Source: Streptomyces sp. 11x1 (GTDB lineage: Bacteria; Actinomycetota; Actinomycetes; Streptomycetales; Streptomycetaceae). From it: a stretch of 64,000 nt of DNA. Made by a program: the position numbers and the translations under genes. Position 1 is the first letter of the stretch; the number at the start of each line of letters is the position of its first letter. Location of the stretch: the NCBI RefSeq assembly GCF_032598905.1, contig NZ_CP122458.1:10131001-10195000 (forward strand). Reading direction: 5' to 3'. The notes beneath the pieces were generated by a model. It saw only the letters and a list, made by a program, of their open reading frames with translations. It was not told where the DNA came from and searched no databases. This document shows, piece after piece, positions 19,890-28,544 of the stretch.

Positions 19890-20723
19890 TCAGCGCAGTC
19901 CGGCGAAGAGGTCGTCCTCGGGTGTGGCCGTGCCGGTGGTGTCCCGGACGCGTACGAAGGTCTCCATGCCCATGAACTCGCCGAACCTCTCCTTGCCCAT
20001 CTTGAGGAAGAAGATGTTCTCGCCCTGACTGGCGTGCGCGGCAAGCGCGTCGAACTTCTGACCACTGAACGCGGTGGTGTCCACCCACGTGGTGATCTCA
20101 TCGTCGGGGAGCCCGATCTCGGCCGTGGCGGCGGCCTCGGCAGAATCCGGTTCGGGCATGTCCGGATGGAACTCGCGCATGATCTCGCCGAACCGCCGCA
20201 TCATCGAGCGGGGCGCCGTGGTCCAGTACACCTTCGGCCTCAGCGCGGTCATGTCCAGCGCCGCCATCGTGATGCGGTGGGCCTGAATGTGGTCGGGGTG
20301 GCCGTAGAACCCGTTCTCGTCGTAGGTGACGACCACATCGGGCCGGTAGTGCTCCATGAGTTCCGCGAGCCGGGCCGCGCCCTCCTCCACAGGGGTCTGC
20401 CAGAAGGATCCGGGGGCGTCGTTGCTCGGCCAGCCGATCATCCCGGAGTCGGCGTAGTCCAGCATCTCCAGATCGCTGATCTTCAGAACGTCACAGCTCG
20501 CCTCGAGTTCTCGGCGGCGCAGCACGGCGACCGCCGCCGGGTCATGCCCCGGCTCACCCGGTTTGACGCCTCCTGGCCCGTCACCGCAACCGCCGTCGGT
20601 ACACGTCACGAGAACCGTGCGGATGCCTTCCGCCGCGTACCGCGCGAGGACTCCTCCGGTTCCGGTGGCCTCGTCGTCGGGGTGAGCGTGAACGGCCATG
20701 AGCGTCAAGGGGTGGTCAGTCAT
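19890..20723 (-). CDS. PIG-L family deacetylase (MshB/Mca-like)
   Basis: A 277-residue zinc-dependent deacetylase. The metal-binding AHPDDE motif is at residues 13-18 and the second conserved histidine pair is in FYGHPDHIQAHR. The family includes MshB, which deacetylates GlcNAc-inositol in mycothiol synthesis, and Mca, a mycothiol conjugate amidase. The insertion GDGPGGVKPGEPGHDP and the overall length fit this group, but I cannot tell which substrate applies. It stands alone between a terminator and the kinase gene. Confidence 0.85.
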   Translation of the reverse strand: MTDHPLTLMAVHAHPDDEATGTGGVLARYAAEGIRTVLVTCTDGGCGDGPGGVKPGEPGHDPAAVAVLRRRELEASCDVLKISDLEMLDYADSGMIGWPSNDAPGSFWQTPVEEGAARLAELMEHYRPDVVVTYDENGFYGHPDHIQAHRITMAALDMTALRPKVYWTTAPRSMMRRFGEIMREFHPDMPEPDSAEAAATAEIGLPDDEITTWVDTTAFSGQKFDALAAHASQGENIFFLKMGKERFGEFMGMETFVRVRDTTGTATPEDDLFAGLR

Positions 20724-20905
20724 GCAATAGCCCTTCTGCGGAAGTACGTGTCGGTCTCAGCGCGCGGTGAGGACTTCGCGCGCACGGAACTCGGATCGCG
20801 AGGGAGCGGACAAACGGACCGGTGATCCCCGCGCTCCCCGCCCTTCTGCCGGTGCAACCGGCTCGCCGGACGCGCTGTTCCCGGCGAGACCACTTGATTC
20901 TCCGG

Positions 20906-23011
20906 TCAGGGCCGGCTTTCCGCGGGCAGGCAGTCCCCGGAGGTGAAGAGCTGGGGCCAGGCGCTGTTCCCCTGGTACGCGGCGACGGTCCAGTGGGTGT
21001 AGTTCCAGCGCTTGTCGCGCTTGTACTCGGCGAGCAGCCTGGGGCAGGCGATTCTGGTGACGACGTCCTGGAAGTGGGACTGCTGGGCGCGGCCGGAGAG
21101 CACCCCGGAGCCGTCCAGGGCCCACACGTACACCATCTTGTCGACGGGATCGAAACCGAGGGTGATCGCGTCGTCGTGGTCGAAGGGCTCCAGGCCGTGG
21201 CCCTCGGCGACGCGCGTGTCCCAGGCGGCGGTGATCGCTTCGACCGTGTCACCGGCGACACGGATCTCGTCCTTGTCGGCGCTGGGCAGCTCGGCGGTGA
21301 CGATGCCCTCGTCCGTGCCCTGGCGCTGTCCGGCCTCCTCGCTGTGGCAGCCGGTGGTGGCTCTGCCGAAACCTAGGATCGTGGCCTCGTCCTGGCCGTC
21401 GTGGTCCTTCCAGTAGACGGAGAACCTGCCGTACGGCCAGCTGCTCGGCGCGTCCTTGAGCCGGTGGGCCAGGGTGGTGCAGGCGGCCATCTCGCTCGCC
21501 CGCCGGAAGACCTCCTTGTAGTCGTCGGTGAGGGTGGAGATCGGGCCTCCGGTGACCATCACCGTCTGCGCCCGGCGGTTGAAGGTGACCGTGGGTTTCA
21601 TGAACGACATGTCCTTCGTGGTGAGCATGGCGGTCACCTCGTCGACGATGTCGGCCGCGGCCTCCCGCTCCTCCGCGCCGGTGGCGTACCGGCTCGCGCC
21701 CCACTCACCGGGGACGGGCTGGGCCTCGTCGTCCGCGCGGGTGAAGGCGGGATCGGCCACCCCGGCGAGCGGGTCGGCCGGGACGGGCACGGCCCGTGGG
21801 TCGGTGACCGCCGGGCCGGTCGCCTCCGCGTCGGACACGGCGGAGGGTGACCGGCCGGCGCCCGCACCTGAGCCGCCAGTGCCTCTGGATGTCGTCGAGG
21901 CCGTCGCTCCGGCACCGTCCGCCGAATCCGTGCCGCTCCCGTCCTGGCGGAAGGCCAGTACGCCGCCGACGGTCGCGCCGACGACGGCCGCCGCGACCAG
22001 GACAGCGACAACGACCCGGCGTCGGGAGGGCCTTGCCGGAGGGCCGGGTGCCGGTACGGGCCAGGACGGGTCGTCGGTGGCCGGTACGGACCACAGCGCG
22101 GTGACCAACTCGCCGACCGACAGGAGAGCGTCACCCTCCGCCGCCGCCCTGTCGCCGGCGAGCAGCTGAGTGGACTCCGCGGCCAGCAGCCGCGCGCAGG
22201 CGTCGGCGGCCCCGGCGGCGTCCGGCCGCTCGGCGGGTTCCTTGGCGAGGGCCTTCTCCAGGATCTCCCTGAGCGCGTCGGGGACACCGTCGAGATCCGG
22301 CTCGCCGGACAGGACACGGTAGGCCACCGCCTCGGGAGCGCCGCTGCCGAACGGGAGCCGTCCGGTCGCCGCGTGGGCCACCAGCGCGCCCCAGGTGAAC
22401 AGGTCGCCCTCGGCCGCGGTGACGCCGCCGCGGTAGTGCTCGGGGCTGATCCAGCCAGGGGTGCCGGTCAGGATGCCGGTCCGCGTGACGCTGGTGCCGT
22501 CGGCGGCGTGCGCGATGCCGAAGTCCAGGACGCGGGGGCCGGCCGGGGTCAGCAGCACGTTCTGCGGTTTGACGTCCCGGTGCACGACACCGGCGGCATG
22601 GATCGCCGCGAGGGCCTGTGCGGTGCCGGTGGCGAAGGCGTACAACGTGCCCTCGCTCAGCGGCCCGTGGGCGGCCAGATGCTGGGCCAGGGTGGGGCCC
22701 GGGGCGTAGGCGGTCGCCAGCCAGGGGGCGTCGGCATCGGGATCGGCCGCGAGGAGCGGCAGCAGGAACGGGCCCTGGACCAGGGCGGAGAGCCGCACCT
22801 CACGGCGGAACCGAGCCCGGAACTCCGGATCCCCCGCCTGCACGGGGTGGATCACCTTCACCGCCACCCGGGCGCCGTCGTCCGTGAGCGCGGCGTACAC
22901 GGTTCCCATGCCGCCCGCACCGAGCCGGCCGACCACGCGGTACGGGCCGACACGGGAGGGATCACCCGGGCGAGCGGGCTGTATCCGCCCGACCGATCCA
23001 GCAGCGCTCAC
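20906..23011 (-). CDS. Transmembrane serine/threonine protein kinase
   Basis: A 701-residue Hanks-type kinase. The catalytic domain (residues about 15-280) has the glycine loop GRLGAGGMG, the VAVKVI lysine, HRDVKPQN and DFG. A single transmembrane helix follows near residue 335 (VVVAVLVAAAVVGATVGGVL). A roughly 340-residue extracellular region comes next, with a Ser/Gly/Pro-rich linker and a C-terminal globular part that lacks PASTA or other known sensor repeats. The GTG at 23011 is the only plausible start close to the kinase fold; it has no strong ribosome site. Confidence 0.88.
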   Translation of the reverse strand: MSAAGSVGRIQPARPGDPSRVGPYRVVGRLGAGGMGTVYAALTDDGARVAVKVIHPVQAGDPEFRARFRREVRLSALVQGPFLLPLLAADPDADAPWLATAYAPGPTLAQHLAAHGPLSEGTLYAFATGTAQALAAIHAAGVVHRDVKPQNVLLTPAGPRVLDFGIAHAADGTSVTRTGILTGTPGWISPEHYRGGVTAAEGDLFTWGALVAHAATGRLPFGSGAPEAVAYRVLSGEPDLDGVPDALREILEKALAKEPAERPDAAGAADACARLLAAESTQLLAGDRAAAEGDALLSVGELVTALWSVPATDDPSWPVPAPGPPARPSRRRVVVAVLVAAAVVGATVGGVLAFRQDGSGTDSADGAGATASTTSRGTGGSGAGAGRSPSAVSDAEATGPAVTDPRAVPVPADPLAGVADPAFTRADDEAQPVPGEWGASRYATGAEEREAAADIVDEVTAMLTTKDMSFMKPTVTFNRRAQTVMVTGGPISTLTDDYKEVFRRASEMAACTTLAHRLKDAPSSWPYGRFSVYWKDHDGQDEATILGFGRATTGCHSEEAGQRQGTDEGIVTAELPSADKDEIRVAGDTVEAITAAWDTRVAEGHGLEPFDHDDAITLGFDPVDKMVYVWALDGSGVLSGRAQQSHFQDVVTRIACPRLLAEYKRDKRWNYTHWTVAAYQGNSAWPQLFTSGDCLPAESRP

Positions 23012-23418
23012 AGACAGTCCGATCGGTCGTGCGGGAGACGTTCGAGGCTGGATGATATCCGGCCGTGCACATCGGCCAGCTGTCGTTCTCCGGCGTGATG
23101 GCGGCGCTCCCCATGGACCTCGCCCCTGGGACGTCTGCACCGCCGACCGCCCCCGGCTCATCCGGTGCACTCGCGAAACCCGCTCCGACCCACTCCGCTC
23201 CAGGGATCGTGGAGAAGAGCCCACAGGGGTCGTGAAGCTGAACTCAGACGCGGTGCAGAGCTGTTGCACCCGTGCTGAAGATTGCCCCCCGAGGCCCGGA
23301 GCCTGGCCACAGCACGGCGCCCCGGCCAACGGCCAACGGCCAACGGCCAACGGCCAACGGCCAAGCGTACGCGGCGGGAAAGTCGGGTCCTGCGGACGCC
23401 TGCCGGGCTACGGCACGG
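23012..23418. other. Kinase promoter region with heptanucleotide repeats
   Basis: No gene is recognised in these 407 bp. The right half contains the 7-bp tandem array described separately. The left part lies upstream of the kinase and should hold its promoter. Confidence 0.4.
23324..23365. repeat. Six tandem copies of a 7-bp repeat
   Basis: GGCCAAC is repeated five times without change, followed by one GGCCAAG copy (42 bp). It lies between the thioesterase stop and the kinase promoter. Such short identical units are prone to slippage. Confidence 0.9.
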
Positions 23419-23916
23419 CTACGACCTGGGCGGGACGGGGAACACCATGCAGCTGCTGGTGGCGTGGGCCAGCAGCCGGTCCTCGGAGTCGCGGAGCTCG
23501 GCCTGGGCCAGGGCGGTGCGGCGGCCGCTGTTGAGGACGGTGCCGATCGCACGGACCTTGCCGGTGCCTACGGTGACCGGACGCAGGAACTTCAGGGTCA
23601 GGTCGAGCGAGGTGTAGCCCATGCCCCGCGGCAGCACGGACTGCACCGCGCAGCCGGCCGCCGAGTCCAGGAGGGTGGCGTACACCCCGCCGTGGACGCT
23701 CCCGATCGGGTTGTAGTGCTCCTCGCCCGGCACCAGGACGAAGACCACCCGGCCGTGCTCGGCCTCCTCCAGGGTGAAGCCCAGGGTGGCGGCCACCGGA
23801 GGGGCTGGCAGCCGCCCGGCGAGCATCTCCCGGAGGAAGTCGAGTCCGCTGTGGTCACCGACGGCTCGTGCGGAGACGGTGGGGTCCTCCCACGCGAACG
23901 TACGTGACCTGCGCAT
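23419..23916 (-). CDS. PaaI-family hotdog-fold thioesterase
   Basis: A 165-residue acyl-CoA thioesterase of the hotdog fold. The motif YNPIGSVHGGVYATLLDSAAG contains the HGG signature and the catalytic Asp/Glu position, and LTLKFLRPVT is the following strand. It probably hydrolyses aromatic or short acyl-CoA. ATG 23916 follows GGGAG with ideal spacing; a TTG-started extension of ten residues is less likely. It is transcribed divergently from an HxlR-type regulator across a shared operator region, the standard layout for a locally controlled gene. Confidence 0.85.
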   Translation of the reverse strand: MRRSRTFAWEDPTVSARAVGDHSGLDFLREMLAGRLPAPPVAATLGFTLEEAEHGRVVFVLVPGEEHYNPIGSVHGGVYATLLDSAAGCAVQSVLPRGMGYTSLDLTLKFLRPVTVGTGKVRAIGTVLNSGRRTALAQAELRDSEDRLLAHATSSCMVFPVPPRS

Positions 23917-23932
23917 TTCGACTCCCGGAGTA

Positions 23933-23992
23933 GCTGACTTCGCCAAATGAAGCTAGCTGGGTACACATCTGGCTGTCAATCGCGAAGTCAGC
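23933..23992. promoter_or_regulatory. Divergent promoters and 11-bp inverted operator arms, thioesterase/hxlR
   Basis: GCTGACTTCGC (23933-23943) is mirrored perfectly at 23982-23992, 38 bp apart. On the minus strand TTGACA (23979-23974), an 18-bp spacer and TAGCTT (23955-23950) form a near-consensus promoter for the thioesterase. TAGGAT at 23994-23999 is the likely -10 of the regulator. One arm therefore sits beside each start region, as expected for an HxlR dimer repressing both. Confidence 0.65.
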
Positions 23993-24005
23993 CTAGGATG
24001 AGCAC

Positions 24006-24521
24006 ATGAGGTGGCTGGAGACGAGCGCGGAGAACTGCACGGTCCACCGGACGCTGGATCTGGTCGGCGAGAAGTGGTCGTTGCTGCTGCTGCGGGACGC
24101 CATGAACGGCGTACGGCGTTTCGACGACTTCCGGCGCCACGTCGGGCTGTCCGAGGCCGTCCTCGCGGACCGGCTGCGCAAGCTGGTCGCGGCCGGGATC
24201 CTGGAGACCGTCGCCTACCGCGAACCCGGCAGCCGCACCCGGCGCGAGTACCGGCTCACGTGCAAGGGCTGGGACCTGTGGCCCGCGATGATCGCCCTCA
24301 AGCAGTGGGGCGACCGGTACACGGCCGACCCCGAGGGGCCGCCTCTGGAGGTGAGTCACGCGGACTGCGGCGACACCGTGCGGACGGTGGTCGTCTGCGA
24401 GGAGGGCCACGGACCACTGACCCCGCGGGAGGCCCGTACCTGCCCCGGACCCTCGGCGCGGTTCCTCGCCCGGACGGACGTCCGCGGTGACGAGAACCGG
24501 CCCGCCACGGAACGGTCTTGA
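24006..24521 (+). CDS. HxlR-family transcriptional regulator
   Basis: A 171-residue winged-helix regulator. The N-terminal cysteine segment ENCTVHRTLDLVGEKWSLLLL and the helix RFDDFRRHVGLSEAVLADRLRKL are diagnostic of HxlR/MarR-like redox- or ligand-responsive repressors. The C-terminal third carries CxxG-type cysteines (ADCGDTV, CEEGHG), a zinc-ribbon-like feature of the longer HxlR proteins. TAGGAT lies seven bases before the ATG, implying a leaderless message. It probably controls the divergent thioesterase and itself. Confidence 0.88.
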   Translation: MRWLETSAENCTVHRTLDLVGEKWSLLLLRDAMNGVRRFDDFRRHVGLSEAVLADRLRKLVAAGILETVAYREPGSRTRREYRLTCKGWDLWPAMIALKQWGDRYTADPEGPPLEVSHADCGDTVRTVVVCEEGHGPLTPREARTCPGPSARFLARTDVRGDENRPATERS

Positions 24522-24660
24522 CCCTCTTCATCGTGAAGTGCGAGGTGACGTTCGTGACCCGGGGGACGGTCATCACCCGCCCGCTGAGGAACGCCTCGTG
24601 CGCGCCGAGATCGGCGACGGCCACCCGCACGAAGTAGTCCGCCGTACCGATCAGCAGCCC
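24522..24660 (-). pseudogene. C-terminal remnant of an Lrp/AsnC-family regulator
   Basis: The minus strand encodes TADYFVRVAVADLGAHEAFL and then TNVTSHFTMKRVKTV, the characteristic C-terminal RAM-domain sequence of Lrp/AsnC regulators. The DNA-binding half is missing and the original stop codon is lost. It lies back to back with an azlD-like remnant on the plus strand. This matches the usual divergent asnC/azlCD gene order with the middle removed. Confidence 0.6.
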
Positions 24661-24727
24661 GAGCGCCACGCCTAGGGCAAGATGCCCAGGCCCGCCGAGA
24701 AGGAGTCGCGGACGCCCTGGGCGACTT

Positions 24728-24844
<117 letters not shown>

Positions 24845-24848
24845 CGCG

Positions 24849-25637
24849 TCAGGGCTTGACGTAGGTGCAGATGGCGAGCGGCGAGTCCGGGCCGTACGGG
24901 GCCGCGTCGGACCAGTCGCCCAGGCGGCGCTCCGGTTCGAGGCCGACGGCGCGGGCGTAGGCGTCGAACTCCTCCGGGGCGGTCAGCCGGGAGACCTCGG
25001 TGCCGACCCGGGTGGTGCCGTCGGACTCGTACCAGACGTGGGAGAGGTGCCACAGGGATCCCTCCGGCAGGAGGACGGAGTGGCTCTGCAGTCCGGTGCC
25101 CGGCTCCGGGTAGGGCGAGAAGTACGTGGCGCGGGCGCTGCCCTCGTGCAGGGCGATGACGGCCGGCTTGTTGTGGGTCTCCACGACCAACCGGCCGCCG
25201 GGAGCGAGCAGATCGGCGGCGCGCCCCACGGCCTGCCGTTGCTCCTCGGGAGTCAGCAGCATGGAGAGGGTGGCGCAGATCGCGTACACGAGCCCCGCGG
25301 TGCCGTCGGCGGTGTAGGTGCGGATGTCGGCGTGCACGGGCTCCACGGGGGTGTCCTCGGTGAGGTCGCGGCGCAGCAGGGCGAGCATCTCGGGTGAGGA
25401 GTCGACGCCGGTGATCCTGCCGACCCGGCGGGAGAGCGGGAGGGCGATGCGCCCGTTCCCGACGCCGAACTCGACCGTCCCCGAGGCCGGATCGGGGTGC
25501 AGCGAGGCCAGGAGGTCCACCTCGGCGACGACGGACGCGTCGTCGGGGAAGAGACGGTGGTACCAGCCGTCGAACTGCCGGCCGTAGCCGATGTCGTCGA
25601 CGATGTCGGAAGTGGTGGACGTGGTGGATGTGCTCAT
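24849..25637 (-). CDS. Class I SAM methyltransferase, CypM/LinM-like, of the linaridin-type cluster
   Basis: A 262-residue S-adenosylmethionine-dependent methyltransferase with motif I TVEFGVGNGRIALPL, motif II VDSSPEMLALL and a post-motif LLAPGGRLVVETHNK. Placement as the last gene of a RiPP operon next to an ABC exporter parallels CypM, which N,N-dimethylates the amino terminus of cypemycin. It overlaps the preceding small membrane peptide gene by four bases (ATGA). Methylation of the mature peptide's N-terminus is inferred; a small-molecule substrate cannot be excluded. Confidence 0.8.
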   Translation of the reverse strand: MSTSTTSTTSDIVDDIGYGRQFDGWYHRLFPDDASVVAEVDLLASLHPDPASGTVEFGVGNGRIALPLSRRVGRITGVDSSPEMLALLRRDLTEDTPVEPVHADIRTYTADGTAGLVYAICATLSMLLTPEEQRQAVGRAADLLAPGGRLVVETHNKPAVIALHEGSARATYFSPYPEPGTGLQSHSVLLPEGSLWHLSHVWYESDGTTRVGTEVSRLTAPEEFDAYARAVGLEPERRLGDWSDAAPYGPDSPLAICTYVKP

Positions 25638-25825
25638 GGGTGGTGCCTCCGTTTCTTGGGTGTCGTGGTCCTCGGATGGGCGTTCCGTCTGGCCTGGGAG
25701 CAGGCACCGAGCAGCACCACGAGGGCGACGCCGAGAACGGCGGGGGTGCTGACGGCCCGGGTGGCGAGGAGGAAGCCGACGATGCCGAGGGCTACCACGG
25801 ACGGGATGAGCAGAAAATCGTTCAT
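25634..25825 (-). CDS. 63-aa membrane peptide of the linaridin-type cluster
   Basis: Two hydrophobic helices span residues 5-22 (LLIPSVVALGIVGFLLA) and 27-44 (TPAVLGVALVVLLGAC), followed by a basic tail ending KKRRHHP. It is coupled to the methyltransferase by ATGA and lies 38 bp after the ABC exporter. The topology would place the basic tail in the cytoplasm. It has no family I recognise. Immunity, exporter accessory or modification-complex scaffold are all possible roles. Confidence 0.65.
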   Translation of the reverse strand: MNDFLLIPSVVALGIVGFLLATRAVSTPAVLGVALVVLLGACSQARRNAHPRTTTPKKRRHHP

Positions 25826-25863
25826 GAACTTCTCCTGTCGGGATGTCTGCTCCTGTCGGGGTG

Positions 25864-27756
25864 TCAGGACGCCAGGTCGCTGAGTTCCTGGAGCCGGGCG
25901 AGCCTGCGGTACAGCTCGCTGTGCCGGTGGAGTTCGTCGTGCGTGCCCACGGCGTGCACCCGCCCCCGGTCGAGCACGACGATCTGCTGGGCCTCGGTGA
26001 CCGTGGACAGCCGGTGGGCGATGGCGATGACCGAGCAGAAGCCGGAGATCATCGCGATGCTGTCGCGCAGCGCGTTCTCCGACTCGGTGTCGAGGTTCGC
26101 GGTGGCCTCGTCCAGCAGCAGGAACCGGGGGGCCTGCAGCAACGTACGGGCGATGGCGAGGCGTTGGCGCTGACCGCCCGACAGTCCGGCGCCGCGGTCG
26201 CCGAGCGGGGTGTCCAGGCCCTGTGGCAGCGCGGCGATCACCTCGGTCAGGTTGGCCATGCGCAGTGCCTCGGCGATGTCCTTGTCGTCGGTGTCCGGCG
26301 CGCTGTAGGTGAGGTTCTCCCGGACGGTGCCGCGCAGCAGGGTGTGGTCCTGGTCGACGTAGCCCACGATGGACCGCAGCCGGTTGAGCGGCAGGTCGGT
26401 GATGTCCGTGCCGTCGATGCGGATCACGCCGGACACCGGGTCGAAGAGCCGCTCGATCAGCTGGAAGACCGTGGACTTGCCGCCGCCGGAGGGACCGACG
26501 ACGGCGGTCAGCCCCTCGGCCGGGACGGTGAAGGAGACCCCGTCGAGGACGATCTTGTCGCTGCCCGGATAGGAGAACCGGACACCGTCGAAGGTGAGTC
26601 CGGGCTCGTACCCGCGCGCGAACGAGCGGGCGGCGCGCGGCCGTTCCGCCGGCCGGCCGTTCTCCGGTTCCGTCTCGACCTCGATCTTGCCCAGTTCCGC
26701 GAGCCGTTCCACCGAAGCCCTGCCGATCTGGAACTGCGCGATCGACTCGAACAGCGTCAGCAGCGGCGCCACCAGATAGAACAGATAGAGGATGAACGCC
26801 GTCAGATCGGCGGTCGGCATGGCCCCGGTCGCGGTGCGGGCCGCGCCCAGACCGATGACGACCGTCAGGGCGAGCTGTGTGCCGATGCTCATGGTCGGGT
26901 CGAGCAGCGACGACATCACCGTCACCTTGATCCCTGACTTCCGGGCCCGCCGCGCGATGGCCGCGATCCCCTCGGTCTCCCTGGCCTCGGCCCGCGACGC
27001 CTTCACGGTGGGCATCGCCCCCAGCACCCGCAGCAGGGCGGTGCCGAAGGTACCCAGGTCGGTCTGGTTGCGCACCGACACCCTGCGCACCCCGCGCGCC
27101 AGGAAGATCGAGACGACACTGGTCGCGCCGAGGCAGACCAGGGTGGCGGTCAGCAGCACGGTGTCGATCCAGGCCATCAGCACGATCCCGCCGACGACCA
27201 GGAAGCTGTTGTTGAGGATGCTGTCGATCGCGTGGGTCATCGTGGAGCGGGCCAGCATCGTGTCGCTGACCATCCGGGAGAACACATCACCCTGCTGCAG
27301 ACCGCTGTAGGCCTTGAACCGGGAGCGCAGCAGCCGTGCGGCCAGGGTCCGGCGGATGTCGTAGACGATGTTCTCCCCGGCCAGCCCGATGACATACGAG
27401 TGGGCCGCGCCGAGGAGCGCGTCGGCGATGAACAGCGCCGCACCCACCATGATCGGGCCGGTCAGCGAGCGGCCCTCACCGACGGCGGCGACCAGGCCAC
27501 CGATGACGGCGGGCTGGGCCAGGGACGTGGCGGCGCCGACCAGACCGAGGAAGATGCCGAGCAGGACCAAGCGGCGGTGCCGCCCCATGGCCCGCCATGG
27601 TTTGGCTCCCTCGCCCCACAGCAGATGCAGATTGAGCTGGGGAACCGCCCGGTGGGCGGCGCGCCGCCCGGCACCGGCGCCGGTCTCCTTCTCCAGGTTC
27701 ACCGGCGGGTCCTGCGGGCGAGTGCGCCGTCCCCGGCCGGCCGGACGGTCACTCAT
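25864..27756 (-). CDS. ABC exporter (fused permease-ATPase), LinT-like
   Basis: A 630-residue half-transporter. About 40 polar residues precede six transmembrane helices (residues about 60-345). The ATPase domain has Walker A GPSGGGKST, signature LSGGQRQR and Walker B FLLLDEAT. There is no N-terminal C39 peptidase domain, so it does not cleave the leader; a separate protease must. Position between two small membrane peptides in the RiPP operon indicates export of the modified peptide, as for CypT in cypemycin biosynthesis. Confidence 0.88.
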   Translation of the reverse strand: MSDRPAGRGRRTRPQDPPVNLEKETGAGAGRRAAHRAVPQLNLHLLWGEGAKPWRAMGRHRRLVLLGIFLGLVGAATSLAQPAVIGGLVAAVGEGRSLTGPIMVGAALFIADALLGAAHSYVIGLAGENIVYDIRRTLAARLLRSRFKAYSGLQQGDVFSRMVSDTMLARSTMTHAIDSILNNSFLVVGGIVLMAWIDTVLLTATLVCLGATSVVSIFLARGVRRVSVRNQTDLGTFGTALLRVLGAMPTVKASRAEARETEGIAAIARRARKSGIKVTVMSSLLDPTMSIGTQLALTVVIGLGAARTATGAMPTADLTAFILYLFYLVAPLLTLFESIAQFQIGRASVERLAELGKIEVETEPENGRPAERPRAARSFARGYEPGLTFDGVRFSYPGSDKIVLDGVSFTVPAEGLTAVVGPSGGGKSTVFQLIERLFDPVSGVIRIDGTDITDLPLNRLRSIVGYVDQDHTLLRGTVRENLTYSAPDTDDKDIAEALRMANLTEVIAALPQGLDTPLGDRGAGLSGGQRQRLAIARTLLQAPRFLLLDEATANLDTESENALRDSIAMISGFCSVIAIAHRLSTVTEAQQIVVLDRGRVHAVGTHDELHRHSELYRRLARLQELSDLAS

Positions 27757-27795
27757 CGCGTGCCCCCGGTCCCGCGGTGGCCGCCCGCTCCCGGT

Positions 27796-27921
27796 TCACT
27801 CGTGCTCCCTGCCGTCCTCGTCCGGTTCGGCGCGGTCCTTGGCGAGCCGCAGGCCGGCCTTGAGCAGGCCCACGGCGAGTATCAGGAGGCCGAGGAGGAT
27901 GAAGGGGGTTGCGTTGTCCAT
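27796..27921 (-). CDS. 41-aa single-helix membrane peptide of the linaridin-type cluster
   Basis: The peptide has one helix (ATPFILLGLLILAVGLLKAG) followed by a charged tail (RLAKDRAEPDEDGREHE). Its ATG lies two bases after the stop of the DUF5819/SdpA-like gene, so translation is coupled. Too short for standard gene callers, but the spacing, membrane character and stop just before the exporter gene support it. Function unknown. Confidence 0.6.
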   Translation of the reverse strand: MDNATPFILLGLLILAVGLLKAGLRLAKDRAEPDEDGREHE

Positions 27922-27923
27922 GG

Positions 27924-28544
27924 TCACACCTTCGCGGGGGACTTGGCCGGGGTCCGCGTCAGCGGGGTGCCCGGGGCCTGCGGATCGAGGGGGACGAACG
28001 GGGAGACGAACATCAGCTCGGGGCGGTGGCGCGTGTCGAAGCCGGTGGCTCGGGCCAGGGCGAACTGGAAGCCCCGGATCTCCTCGGTCACCGGACCCTC
28101 CGACCTGATGAGGACGCGCAGGTGCTCGGTGACCATCCGGTATCCGGGCGTGCGTGCCGCGGCCTCGAAGCCGCCGAACTCCAGGGTCGGCATGATGTCG
28201 GCGCACGCGTCGAACACCCCCTTGTCCGCACGGCGCGTGGGGAACCACACGATGTGCTGGGGCTTGCGCGTCTCGGTCGAGAACGCATCCCGCCAGGGGG
28301 AGGCGCTGCCCTCGACGTCCACCGTGCGGTACAGGAAGTGACTGTCGTGCATGCACGGATTGGGAGCGAAGAACCTCCAGTTGGGCACCAGCGAGAGGAT
28401 GTCCTTCGAACGGAACCGGGAGAACTGCTCGAAGGGGTGCTGGCCCGCGACGGTGACGAGCAGCATGGCGGCTCCGGCGATCCTCCAGGCCGCGCCTTCG
28501 CCGGTGAACGGGTTCCGCAGTGAGGGGCGGCGTGGCGTGCTCAT
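27924..28544 (-). CDS. DUF5819/SdpA-like protein, candidate LinL/CypL equivalent
   Basis: A 206-residue protein with one N-terminal transmembrane helix (AGAAMLLVTVAGQH) and a soluble domain opening with the hallmark LVPNWRFFAPNPCMHD, typical of SdpA/DUF5819 proteins. These occur next to HTTM-domain proteins in peptide-antibiotic operons. In linaridin clusters CypL works with CypH, and this gene sits in the matching position. ATG 28544 overlaps the hydrolase stop (ATGA). Probably membrane-bound, with the domain outside or at the membrane surface. The equivalence to CypL is inferred from context. Confidence 0.7.
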   Translation of the reverse strand: MSTPRRPSLRNPFTGEGAAWRIAGAAMLLVTVAGQHPFEQFSRFRSKDILSLVPNWRFFAPNPCMHDSHFLYRTVDVEGSASPWRDAFSTETRKPQHIVWFPTRRADKGVFDACADIMPTLEFGGFEAAARTPGYRMVTEHLRVLIRSEGPVTEEIRGFQFALARATGFDTRHRPELMFVSPFVPLDPQAPGTPLTRTPAKSPAKV

